Below, piece after piece: positions 56,140 through 63,962 of a stretch of 64,000 nucleotides of DNA. The notes below the pieces were generated by a model. That model was given only the letters and a program-made list of their open reading frames with translations, was not told the origin of the DNA and searched no databases. Source of the DNA: Bacteroidota bacterium (lineage in GTDB: Bacteria; Bacteroidota; Bacteroidia; Sphingobacteriales; Sphingobacteriaceae); contig JAEYZM010000008.1 of assembly GCA_023427985.1 (NCBI GenBank), positions 186,001 through 250,000 of the forward strand. Direction: 5' to 3'. Within the stretch, counting starts at the first letter, position 1. The number at the start of each line of letters is the position of its first letter. The position numbers and the translations under genes were made by a program.

Positions 56140-57507
56140 TTAAAATTTAGCGATAGGAAAATTTAGAATTATAGAAGTGCCTACATTGATTTTAGATGTA
56201 GTTTCAAACTTTGCATTATGTAGATTAATGATTCTTTTAGTTAATGATAAGCCGATTCCATGTCCTTTAATGTTTATTGCATTTGAGGCTCTATAAAAAG
56301 GTTCTGTTATTTTTTTAAGGTCAAGTTCATCTATTCCAATTCCATTGTCTTTAAATGCAATTTTAATTTTATTACCTACGATGTTAAAGTATATGAATAC
56401 TGATTTATCATAAGAGTATTTATAAGCATTATCTAAAATATTATTAATCGCAATCTTCAATAAATGTTCATTACCAAAAATCATTAATTGGTTTTCATCG
56501 TCTGGAAATTTTTCGAAATATATTTTTATATTAAAATCATGAATTCTGTTTATATAATCTTCGCGAAGATTTAAAATAAATTCATCGATTCTAATTTTTT
56601 CAAAAGGAACATTAATATTATTGATATTAACTTGTGCCAAGTCGAGTAGTTTTTGAGTTAATCCGTTCAAGTTTTTAATATCGTCTAGAACAGATTCAAT
56701 TAAAACTTTATACTCGTCAATACTTCTATCGTTTAATAGACTTACTTCAAGCTGACTAGTAATAGCAGTTAAAGGTGTCTTTAATTCATGTGATGCATTT
56801 GACACAAATGTTCTTTGAAGGTTGAAAGCAAATTCAAGTCGCTCCAACATATCGTTGAATGTTCTAGCCAATAGCGCTATTTCATCTTTGCCATTCCCTT
56901 CATTTACCCTTGAATCTAGATTGTTTATGTTGATGGTGTTTACCTGTTCGATTACATCCGAAATGGGAGATAATACGTTTCTAACAAAAAACCAACTGGC
57001 TAATGAGGTGATAACTAAAGCAGAAAGCCAAGAAATACCAAGCACTAGTCTTAAGAACTTTAATCTAAGAAAGCCATAGGTGTCGGTTGCTATTACCTGA
57101 ACTATTATGTCTACATCGCGCTCTATAGCATGTACGATACACCCTTCGTATTTGCCTTTATTTTCAATATATACCGTTCCAGACTGAAATTCATCAAAAT
57201 TTGTAGTATCAATTTCATCGGAATACTTTCCATGTTTAAATATTTTATCTGTTTTGATATCAACAATAATAATTGATTCCTCTAATAATGCGTTGGTTCC
57301 ACTTCGAACGACATCTTTTTTAATATCGAAATCTTCTATATTTTTTGCATAGATTTCAGAAATACTAGTTGCACGATCTTCTAATCTTGATAAAAAAATT
57401 TGTTTTCTGTGATTTAATGTAAAGAGATATATAAACACAGAAATCAAGGTGATGATTATCATCACCGTTAAAGTAAATTGTATAGACAATTTGGTTTTTA
57501 TGTTCAT
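56140..57507 (-). CDS. Two-component sensor histidine kinase
   Basis: This is an inner-membrane kinase of 455 residues. The first membrane helix is LTVMIIITLISVFIYLF, followed by a periplasmic sensor of about 110 residues. The second helix (ISWLSALVITSLASWFFV) leads to a HAMP segment (VLSPISDVIEQVNTI...DEIALLARTFNDML), the HisKA box VSNASHELKTPLTAI with the phospho-accepting His240, and the ATPase domain with N box NNILDNAYKYS, DNGIGID and GHGIGLSL. The start used (MNIKTKL) lies one base after the stop of the response regulator gene (TAGGATG), so the pair is translationally coupled. The stimulus is unknown. Confidence 0.94.
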   Translation of the reverse strand: MNIKTKLSIQFTLTVMIIITLISVFIYLFTLNHRKQIFLSRLEDRATSISEIYAKNIEDFDIKKDVVRSGTNALLEESIIIVDIKTDKIFKHGKYSDEIDTTNFDEFQSGTVYIENKGKYEGCIVHAIERDVDIIVQVIATDTYGFLRLKFLRLVLGISWLSALVITSLASWFFVRNVLSPISDVIEQVNTININNLDSRVNEGNGKDEIALLARTFNDMLERLEFAFNLQRTFVSNASHELKTPLTAITSQLEVSLLNDRSIDEYKVLIESVLDDIKNLNGLTQKLLDLAQVNINNINVPFEKIRIDEFILNLREDYINRIHDFNIKIYFEKFPDDENQLMIFGNEHLLKIAINNILDNAYKYSYDKSVFIYFNIVGNKIKIAFKDNGIGIDELDLKKITEPFYRASNAINIKGHGIGLSLTKRIINLHNAKFETTSKINVGTSIILNFPIAKF

Positions 57508-57508
57508 C

Positions 57509-58189
57509 CTATTCTCCTTCTTTGAAAATATAGCCCATACCAAATTGAGTGTGAATTAATTTCGGATGAAAGTCTTTATCGATTTTCTTTCTTAAGAAAT
57601 TCACATACACATCTACAATATTTGTACCTGTATCAAAATTGATGTCCCATACTTTTTCAGCAATTTCAACTCTTGACAAGGTTCGACCTTTGCTTCTAAT
57701 AAAAAATTCAAGTAGCACATATTCTTTAGCAGTTAAGTCAATCTTCTTCCCATCTCTATAAACACTTTTTGAGTCAAGGTCCATTTCTAAATTCGCAACG
57801 ATCAATTTATTATTTGTAGCCGCAATATTTTCAACTCTAATCACTAGTTTTTTTATTCGAACCAAAAGCTCTCTAAACTCAAATGGTTTCACAATGTAAT
57901 CGTCTGCACCTCGTTCGAAACCATGAAGTTTATTGTCGATGGTACCAAAAGCAGTAACCATTATGATGGGCACCCTAGAATTATATTTTCGAATGTGAGC
58001 ACAGAGTTCGTATCCATTTAAGAGTGGTAAATTTACATCAAGTACAATGGCGTCATAATTATTTTTCTCCGCCAATTCAGCACCAATTTTCCCATCATAT
58101 GCCACATCGGCCTGAATACCATTTTCTTTTAAACCCTTTTGAATGAACTGAGCAACTTTTTGTTCGTCTTCAACTAATAGAACTTTCAT
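57509..58189 (-). CDS. OmpR/PhoB-family response regulator
   Basis: A receiver domain with acidic pocket Glu7/Asp8, phospho-acceptor Asp51 (IVLDVNLPLLNGYE), Thr79 and Lys101 (IVKPFEF) is joined to a winged-helix DNA-binding domain (LTAKEYVLLEFFIRSKGRTLSRVEIAEKVW...NIVDVYVNFLRKKID). At 226 residues it is normal. It acts with the kinase directly downstream. Target genes are not known; the neighbours suggest an envelope response, but that is a guess. Confidence 0.95.
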   Translation of the reverse strand: MKVLLVEDEQKVAQFIQKGLKENGIQADVAYDGKIGAELAEKNNYDAIVLDVNLPLLNGYELCAHIRKYNSRVPIIMVTAFGTIDNKLHGFERGADDYIVKPFEFRELLVRIKKLVIRVENIAATNNKLIVANLEMDLDSKSVYRDGKKIDLTAKEYVLLEFFIRSKGRTLSRVEIAEKVWDINFDTGTNIVDVYVNFLRKKIDKDFHPKLIHTQFGMGYIFKEGE

Positions 58190-58239
58190 ATAGATAGATT
58201 AATATAAAAGTACTGTATAGAACTAGAAGTTTTTAAATT

Positions 58240-59730
58240 TTAATGAGATTTTAATTTCAGCACCCTAAAGTCATCGACAGAGGATTCGAGGGTAAAGAGT
58301 TTTTGTATTTCGGGCCGATGTATGAGCGCTGTGTCGTTTGTGTAGAGAAATTTTGCACCTCTGCTGATGTAGTTTTCTAGTCGCGACTGTTCATTATTGT
58401 ATGCTGCCAACAAGTCCTCTGAATTGTCGAAGCCAAATCCTTTTTTCTCTAAATGATAAAAATAAATACAACCCGAAACATCTGGTCCTACAATGCAGAG
58501 TTCATTTTCGGGTGATGCATTCACTAATATTTTTCTTTTGTCTTCGTTATACAATGCCATTGGAATTCCGGGATCTTCTTTCAAAAATCTCGAAGGTAGA
58601 ATTCTAGCAGCTGCAAGTATTGGTTCAAGGATTAATAGGAATAAAATTAGATTGGATGACCAATTGAATTTTTGCATGGAGCGAACAGCATAAGCAATCA
58701 TTAAGAATAATAGAGGCAAGTAGGGCATCATGTAATAAGAATGAACGCCCATTTGATTGAGTTCAATGATGTGGTACGCAATTAATGCAATTGTGTAGCA
58801 TAACATCGGCATAAACCATTTGCTTGACCAGAATTTATTTTTGAAAAAGAAATAGATGGCGCTTATGAATAAAAGGAAAGAAGCGTAGTTTAAAAGGATA
58901 TCGGGTAAATCGCTAATTAAATTTTTAGAGATGGTTTGAACAGCAAGAGAGAAATCGTTCAATGGTCTGAATGCGATTCCAAAATCTCTTAGTCCGGATG
59001 TTTCAATTAAGTGTACCGAGTAGATGTACCAAGCTATAGGCACTGCAGTGGCAAGGAGACCGAAGGTTAAAAGTGAAAAGATTCGTGAGCGTGATACATC
59101 GGCATACATAAAAATCAATGGAGCTATGAAAAAGCCAACTGCTAAGAATTGAATTTTGGTGAGACCGGCGAGTATGAGTAAGCTTAAAGCGGCTAGGTAA
59201 AAATGAGGTTTTGGTTTTTGGAGGAACCAGGATAAGAAAAAATATAAGCCCCAGACAGAGCAGGCGAGGGCGAGGATATCTGGTAGAGCTGAGAAACCGA
59301 AGTAAAATAAGTCGGGCGAAAATGCGTAGGCGGCGGCGGAGAATGCAGCTGCGAGTTCGTTTTTGAGTAAGAATTTAGTTAGGAAATACATGCCGATGAT
59401 TCCCCAGCTTGAAATGAGTAGCGAAAGGAGTCGGTGTAGAGAATTATGTTCTCCAAAGATTTTATAGAGTATGGCGAGCAGGTATTCGTAGGAAGGGAAT
59501 TGCATTCCGGTTACGCCATTGGTATCTAATCTACGGTCGACACGCGGTTTTAGAATGTTCATTTCTTCGCGATGAAAGTTGCGAGCAACGGCAAGGGTAT
59601 TGGATTGGCGCCAAACGTGAACACTTCTGGGGCCTTGGTTAACGAAGGGCAAGTGTGATAATATGTTGATTATTAGGACAAAGCCTAAAATATAATTGGT
59701 TTTTAAAAGGGCTTGGTTTAGCTTGGACAT
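58240..59730 (-). CDS. ArnT/GT39-like membrane glycosyltransferase
   Basis: This is a polytopic membrane protein of 496 residues with about ten to eleven hydrophobic helices. A first periplasmic loop (HVWRQSNTLAVARNFHREEMNIL...TNGVTGMQFPSYEYLLA) resembles that of ArnT/PMT-type GT-C enzymes using polyprenyl-phosphate sugars. A soluble C-terminal tail (RKILVNASPENELCIVGPDVSGCIYFYHLEKKG...) follows. It probably glycosylates lipid A, a surface polymer or protein; the acceptor is unknown. Its 5' third is visibly richer in G and C than the surrounding genes, perhaps because of alanine-rich helices. Confidence 0.75.
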   Translation of the reverse strand: MSKLNQALLKTNYILGFVLIINILSHLPFVNQGPRSVHVWRQSNTLAVARNFHREEMNILKPRVDRRLDTNGVTGMQFPSYEYLLAILYKIFGEHNSLHRLLSLLISSWGIIGMYFLTKFLLKNELAAAFSAAAYAFSPDLFYFGFSALPDILALACSVWGLYFFLSWFLQKPKPHFYLAALSLLILAGLTKIQFLAVGFFIAPLIFMYADVSRSRIFSLLTFGLLATAVPIAWYIYSVHLIETSGLRDFGIAFRPLNDFSLAVQTISKNLISDLPDILLNYASFLLFISAIYFFFKNKFWSSKWFMPMLCYTIALIAYHIIELNQMGVHSYYMMPYLPLLFLMIAYAVRSMQKFNWSSNLILFLLILEPILAAARILPSRFLKEDPGIPMALYNEDKRKILVNASPENELCIVGPDVSGCIYFYHLEKKGFGFDNSEDLLAAYNNEQSRLENYISRGAKFLYTNDTALIHRPEIQKLFTLESSVDDFRVLKLKSH

Positions 59731-59847
59731 AGTGTAAATAAAGCGGTAAAAATATTATATAAAGCGGTAAAAATGCAGAAATTCACATTTCCACAAAAAA
59801 TATCATAAATAACTAAGGCATAGCATGGTTTTTATGAAAAATTAGTT

Positions 59848-59855
59848 TATCTTTG
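59848..59855 (+). promoter_or_regulatory. -7 box of the rplM ribosomal-protein operon
   Basis: TATCTTTG is a full match to the TAnnTTTG consensus. Transcription would begin about 59861-59862, giving a leader of roughly 57 bases that contains a hairpin. No exact TTG is found at -33. Confidence 0.6.
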
Positions 59856-59858
59856 CCG

Positions 59859-59880
59859 TCCCTTATGGAGTCATGGGGGG
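59859..59880 (+). promoter_or_regulatory. Hairpin in the rplM leader
   Basis: CCCTTATG (59860-59867) and CATGGGGG (59872-59879) pair over 8 positions including G-U pairs around a GAGT loop. It lies at the predicted 5' end of the message. It could be a ribosomal-protein autoregulatory site or a 5' stabilising structure. Confidence 0.4.
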
Positions 59881-59918
59881 GGTAAAATATTTAAAATCAA
59901 TTAATTAATTATTATTCA

Positions 59919-60356
59919 ATGAATACGTTAAGTTACAAAACTGTCTCTGCTAACAGCAAAACTGTTACAAAGGAGTGGGTCGTAATCGACGCAAACGCAG
60001 AGATTTTGGGGCGCCTAAGCTCTAAGATAGCTTTTATCTTAAGAGGCAAGCACAAGGCTAATTTCACCCCGCACGTAGACTGTGGAGATAACGTGATTGT
60101 TATCAATGCAGACAAGGTTAGATTTACAGGTAACAAGTTCAATGAGAAAGAGTATGTTTCTTATACTGGTTATCCTGGAGGTCAGCGTTTCATTTCTCCA
60201 AAAGAGTTAATGGCGAAGCACCCGACACGTGTGGTAGAGAAGGCAGTTCGTGGAATGCTTCCTAAGAACAAGCTAGGAAACAAAATTTTCAAAAATTTAC
60301 ATGTGTATGCGGGGGCAGAACACCCACATGCGGCACAGAATCCTAAAACCATTTAA
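59919..60356 (+). CDS. rplM: 50S ribosomal protein L13 (uL13)
   Basis: This is an early-assembly protein of the large ribosomal subunit. EWVVIDANAEILGRLSSKIA at residues 20-39, LRGKHKANFTPHVDCGDNVIVINA, the GYPGG turn and EKAVRGMLPKNKLG are the usual L13 blocks. At 145 residues it is complete. It is the first gene of the rplM-rpsI-rpsB run, 11 bases from rpsI. Confidence 0.98.
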   Translation: MNTLSYKTVSANSKTVTKEWVVIDANAEILGRLSSKIAFILRGKHKANFTPHVDCGDNVIVINADKVRFTGNKFNEKEYVSYTGYPGGQRFISPKELMAKHPTRVVEKAVRGMLPKNKLGNKIFKNLHVYAGAEHPHAAQNPKTI

Positions 60357-60367
60357 TTATTAGAGAG

Positions 60368-60751
60368 ATGACAGTAAACACATCAGGTAGAAGAAAGACT
60401 GCTGTTGCCCGCATATACTTAACAGAAGGTAGCGGAAACATCACTGTAAACGGCAGAGATTATAAAGAGTACTTCCCAACATTACCATTACAATTCATTG
60501 TTAACCAATCGTTACAAGTATCTGATTTATTAGGTAAGTTCGATGTTAAAGTGAACGTTGATGGTGGTGGTATAAAAGGCCAAGCAGAGGCAGTTCGTTT
60601 AGCGATTGCTAAAGCTATCCTAGAGAAGGATCCAGAAAAACGTGCAGCGTTAAAAGCGAAGAGCTTATTAACACGCGACAGTAGAATGGTAGAACGTAAG
60701 AAACCAGGACGTCGTAAAGCAAGAAGAAGATTTCAATTTAGTAAACGTTAA
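60368..60751 (+). CDS. rpsI: 30S ribosomal protein S9 (uS9)
   Basis: S9 is a small-subunit head protein whose C-terminal tail reaches the P-site tRNA. GRRKTAVARIYL at residues 7-18, ITVNGRDYKEYFP and the basic C-terminus ending RRRFQFSKR with the invariant final Lys-Arg are seen. At 127 residues it is normal. It is co-transcribed between rplM and rpsB. Confidence 0.98.
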   Translation: MTVNTSGRRKTAVARIYLTEGSGNITVNGRDYKEYFPTLPLQFIVNQSLQVSDLLGKFDVKVNVDGGGIKGQAEAVRLAIAKAILEKDPEKRAALKAKSLLTRDSRMVERKKPGRRKARRRFQFSKR

Positions 60752-60756
60752 TTTTT

Positions 60757-60761
60757 GGAGG
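60757..60761 (+). promoter_or_regulatory. Strong Shine-Dalgarno sequence before rpsB
   Basis: GGAGG lies 10 bases before the rpsB ATG. Other starts in the window, including rplM, rpsI and tsf, lack such a sequence. In Bacteroidota the anti-Shine-Dalgarno end of 16S rRNA is masked and SD use is rare, so this one probably marks special translational control. Confidence 0.65.
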
Positions 60762-60771
60762 ACCTTATACA

Positions 60772-61575
60772 ATGGCACGTACTACATATCAAGACTTATT
60801 AGACGCTGGTGTTCACTTTGGACACTTAACGCGTAAGTGGAATCCAAAAATGGCTCCGTACATTTTCATGGAGAAAAACGGGATCCACATCATCGACTTA
60901 AACAAAACATTAGTTAAAGTTGAAGAAGCAGCAGCTGCGATTAAGCAGATTGTTAAATCGGGAAGAAAAGTATTATTTGTTGCGACTAAAAAGCAAGCAA
61001 AAGATATCGTTGCAGAACAAGCAAAAAGAGTAAACATGCCTTTCGTAACTGAAAGATGGTTGGGTGGTATGTTAACGAACTTCGCTACAGTTCGCAAGTC
61101 GATTAAGAAGATGACAAACATCGACAAATTGACTAAAGACGGTACATATGATATTTTATCGAAGAAAGAGAAATTAATGATTTCTCGTGAGCGTATCAAA
61201 TTAGAGCGCGTATTGGGTGGTATTTCTGACTTAAACAGATTACCTGCAGCATTATTCTTAATCGATGTTAAGAAAGAGCATATTGCGGTAACTGAGGCTT
61301 TGAAATTAAACATTCCAACATTTGCGATGGTTGATACAAACTCAGATCCAACAGACATTGACTTTGCAATTCCAGCGAATGATGACGCTACAAAATCTAT
61401 TGCTTTAATTACAAGTATCATTACTAAAGCAATTGAAGAAGGATTAGAAGAGCGTAAGAGAGAGCGTGAAGAAGATGCAGACAAAGAAGGTGCAGCAGCG
61501 AAAGCAGCAGCAGATTCGGGCGAAGAGAAAGCTCCAAGAAAGAAAAAAGCAACAGCAGAAAATTCTGCTGAGTAA
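60772..61575 (+). CDS. rpsB: 30S ribosomal protein S2 (uS2)
   Basis: S2 joins the small subunit late, at the head-body hinge. ARTTYQDLLDAGVHFGHLTRKWNPKM at the N-terminus, TERWLGGMLTNF and FAMVDTNSDPTDIDFAIPANDDA are diagnostic. The last 40 or so residues are a low-complexity Glu/Ala/Lys tail, common in this phylum. Its 267 residues include that tail. It has an unusual strong ribosome-binding site and is followed by a large hairpin with a T-tract before tsf. Confidence 0.98.
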   Translation: MARTTYQDLLDAGVHFGHLTRKWNPKMAPYIFMEKNGIHIIDLNKTLVKVEEAAAAIKQIVKSGRKVLFVATKKQAKDIVAEQAKRVNMPFVTERWLGGMLTNFATVRKSIKKMTNIDKLTKDGTYDILSKKEKLMISRERIKLERVLGGISDLNRLPAALFLIDVKKEHIAVTEALKLNIPTFAMVDTNSDPTDIDFAIPANDDATKSIALITSIITKAIEEGLEERKREREEDADKEGAAAKAAADSGEEKAPRKKKATAENSAE

Positions 61576-61582
61576 TTCATAG

Positions 61583-61636
61583 AGGTTAATAGGATACGTG
61601 TGGGTGATGCTTGCACGTATGTTATTAACCTTTTTT
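61583..61636 (+). terminator. Terminator/attenuator hairpin between rpsB and tsf
   Basis: AGGTTAATA (61583-61591) pairs with TATTAACCT (61623-61631), and ATACGTG (61594-61600) with CACGTAT (61614-61620). One internal mismatch and one G-U pair separate the two parts, and the loop has 13 bases. T6 follows. This looks like an intrinsic terminator that would limit read-through from rpsB into tsf. Confidence 0.7.
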
Positions 61637-61664
61637 CAAATTAAAATTTAACACAGAAAATATT

Positions 61665-62507
61665 ATGTCAACAGTAACAATTAGTGCTGCAGATGTAAAC
61701 AAATTACGTTTACAAACAGGTGCAGGTATGATGGATTGTAAAAAAGCGTTAATGGAATCGAATGGCGATTTTGAAGCAGCTATCGACTATTTACGTAAGA
61801 AGGGTGCTAAAGTAGCGGCTAGCCGTTCAGACAGAGATTCATTAGAGGGAGCAGTTATTGCAAAGACTACAGCTGATGGAAAAAGAGGTGTAGTTATTGA
61901 ATTAAATTGTGAGACAGACTTCGTAGCTAAGAATGCTGAGTTCGTACAATTTGCAAATGAGATTGCTGATTTAGCAGTGGCTAATAATCCAGCTAACTTA
62001 GAAGCTTTACTAGCATTATCATTAAATGGTGTTGTGTTATCTGACATCATCTTAGATAAGACGGGTAAGATTGGCGAAAAAATTGGTGTATCTAAATACG
62101 AAATTTTAGAAGCAAATAAAGTAGTAGCATATATTCATGCTGGTAACCGTTTAGGTGTATTGGTTGGATTAAATTCAGACGCTAATGGTAAAGCAGAAGA
62201 AGCTGGTAAAGACGTAGCAATGCAAATTGCTGCAATGAATCCAGTTGCGTTAGACAAAGGTGATGTAGATGCAAATACTATCAACAGAGAGTTAGAAATT
62301 GCAAAAGAGCAAATTCGTGCAGAAGGAAAACCAGAAGAAATGGTTGAGAAAATTGCTCAAGGAAAATTGAATAAATTCTACAAAGATTCTACTTTGTTGA
62401 ATCAAGAATTTGTAAAAGACAGTTCAAAATCAGTAGCTCAAATGCTTAACGATATTGAAAAGGACTTAACAGTTACCGCATTTAAACGAGTAGCATTAGG
62501 TGCTTAA
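61665..62507 (+). CDS. tsf: Elongation factor Ts
   Basis: EF-Ts is the nucleotide-exchange factor that recycles EF-Tu-GDP. The UBA-like N-terminus has VNKLRLQTGAGMMDCKKALMES, and the core has VIELNCETDFVAKN. IHAGNRLGVLVGL and VAMQIAAMNP are also typical. At 280 residues it is complete. It follows rpsB after an 89-base gap that contains a large hairpin, and ends at a clear terminator. Confidence 0.98.
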   Translation: MSTVTISAADVNKLRLQTGAGMMDCKKALMESNGDFEAAIDYLRKKGAKVAASRSDRDSLEGAVIAKTTADGKRGVVIELNCETDFVAKNAEFVQFANEIADLAVANNPANLEALLALSLNGVVLSDIILDKTGKIGEKIGVSKYEILEANKVVAYIHAGNRLGVLVGLNSDANGKAEEAGKDVAMQIAAMNPVALDKGDVDANTINRELEIAKEQIRAEGKPEEMVEKIAQGKLNKFYKDSTLLNQEFVKDSSKSVAQMLNDIEKDLTVTAFKRVALGA

Positions 62508-62512
62508 TTCAT

Positions 62513-62542
62513 AAATCCTCCCGATAAAAATCGGGAGGATTT
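62513..62542 (+). terminator. Terminator after tsf
   Basis: A 13-bp stem (AAATCCTCCCGAT with ATCGGGAGGATTT) with a 4-base loop and a long T-tract starts 6 bases after the stop codon. It separates tsf from pyrH. Confidence 0.92.
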
Positions 62543-62574
62543 TTTTTGTCTAATTTTATTTTCCAAACCAAAAC

Positions 62575-63282
62575 ATGAAATACAAAAGAATACTTCTGAA
62601 ACTAAGCGGTGAATCCTTAATGGGTAAAAAGCAATACGGTATTGATCCTGAAATGGTAAGTCAATATGCGATGGATATTAAAGAAGTAGTTGACAGTGGA
62701 GTAGAAGTAGCAATCGTGATAGGAGGCGGAAATATTCATCGAGGTTTAGATGCAGAGAAAGGTGGAATGGATAGAGTACAAGCCGACTACATGGGGATGC
62801 TTGCAACTGTTATCAATAGTATGGCATTGCAAGATGCATTGGAAAAAGTAGGCATTAAAACTCGATTGTTATCGGCAATCAAAATGGAACAAATTTGCGA
62901 ACCATTTATTAGAAGAAGAGCAGTTCGACATTTAGAAAAAGGTAGAGTTGTGATTTTCGGAGCAGGTACAGGAAATCCATATTTTACTACAGATACAGCT
63001 GCATCATTAAGAGCAATTGAAATTGAGGCCGATGTAGTACTAAAAGGTACACGTGTGGATGGGATTTACACAGCCGATCCAGAAAAAGATAAGTCGGCAA
63101 CCCGCTACGACAAAATCACGTTTACAGAAGTATATGATAAAGGTTTAAATGTTATGGACATGACGGCCTTTACTTTGTGTCAAGAAAACAAATTGCCAAT
63201 CATTGTATTTGATATGAATAAGAAAAACAATTTCTTACGCGTTGCAAATGGCGAAGATATTGGAACCTTAGTTCATGCATAG
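62575..63282 (+). CDS. pyrH: UMP kinase PyrH
   Basis: PyrH makes UDP from UMP and ATP as a hexamer of the amino-acid-kinase fold. KRILLKLSGESLMG at residues 4-17, VIGGGNIHRG (about 48-57), MDRVQADYMGMLATVINSMALQ and GAGTGNPYFTTDTAA are the family blocks. DGIYTADPEKD is also present. At 235 residues it is normal. It lies between the tsf terminator and frr, as in many bacteria. Confidence 0.98.
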   Translation: MKYKRILLKLSGESLMGKKQYGIDPEMVSQYAMDIKEVVDSGVEVAIVIGGGNIHRGLDAEKGGMDRVQADYMGMLATVINSMALQDALEKVGIKTRLLSAIKMEQICEPFIRRRAVRHLEKGRVVIFGAGTGNPYFTTDTAASLRAIEIEADVVLKGTRVDGIYTADPEKDKSATRYDKITFTEVYDKGLNVMDMTAFTLCQENKLPIIVFDMNKKNNFLRVANGEDIGTLVHA

Positions 63283-63334
63283 TTTTTGTTGGTATTTAAG
63301 ATATTCTATTATTTTTATAGCATAAATTATTATT

Positions 63335-63898
63335 ATGAGCGAATTAGTTAAAAAGCAGCTTGAAGAAGCGAAAGAACATATGAACAAAGCGGTTGATCAT
63401 GTTGAAAATGAATTAACAAAGATCAGAGCAGGTAAAGCAAGTCCGCAAATGTTAGACGGTATAGTAGTTGATTATTATGGTAATCCTACACCATTGACTC
63501 AGGTAGCAAATGTTAATACTCCAGATGCAAGAACTATTGTTGTTCAGCCTTGGGAGAAAAACATGATTCCAGTTATTGAGAAAGCGATTACCGATGCTAA
63601 TTTGGGAATCAACCCACAAAACGATGGTTCTGTTATTCGTTTAAATGTTCCGCCTTTAACCGAAGAGCGTAGAAAAGATTTAGTAAAAAAAGTGAAGGCA
63701 GAAGGTGAGGCAGGAAAGGTTGCAGTTCGTAACATCCGTAAAGATGTAAACGAAAAGATTAAAAAATTACAAAAAGAAGGTGTTTCTGAAGATGAGGTGA
63801 AAGTAGGTGAAGCAGAAGTTCAGAAACTTACTGATAGCTTTATCCTTAAAATCGATAAACATATTGAGGTTAAGGAGAAAGATATAATGACTGTATAA
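63335..63898 (+). CDS. frr: Ribosome recycling factor
   Basis: RRF splits post-termination ribosomes together with EF-G. ELTKIRAGKASPQMLDGIVVDYYGNPTPLTQVANV, IVVQPWEKNMIPVIEKAI and LNVPPLTEERRKDLVKKVKAEGE are typical of its two domains. At 187 residues it is full length. It is 52 bases downstream of pyrH and is followed by an unusual repeat-built terminator. Confidence 0.98.
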   Translation: MSELVKKQLEEAKEHMNKAVDHVENELTKIRAGKASPQMLDGIVVDYYGNPTPLTQVANVNTPDARTIVVQPWEKNMIPVIEKAITDANLGINPQNDGSVIRLNVPPLTEERRKDLVKKVKAEGEAGKVAVRNIRKDVNEKIKKLQKEGVSEDEVKVGEAEVQKLTDSFILKIDKHIEVKEKDIMTV

Positions 63899-63908
63899 AT
63901 TAGTTGAT

Positions 63909-63950
63909 AGTAGCTAGTAGCTAGTAACTAGTCTAGCTACTAGCTACTTT
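63909..63950 (+). terminator. Terminator after frr built from TAGCTAG-like repeats
   Basis: A 16-bp perfect inverted repeat (63909-63924 with 63933-63948) made of AGTAGCT/AGCTACT words with an 8-base loop starts 10 bases after the stop. Only a short T-run follows, so it may be a processing or weak terminator hairpin. Confidence 0.6.
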
Positions 63951-63962
63951 ATTACTATCTAC

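Noticed and set aside
60813..61616. 267-codon open frame on the minus strand opposite rpsB
   Set aside because: It mirrors a ribosomal protein gene with biased codons and has no recognisable protein features; it is a shadow of rpsB.
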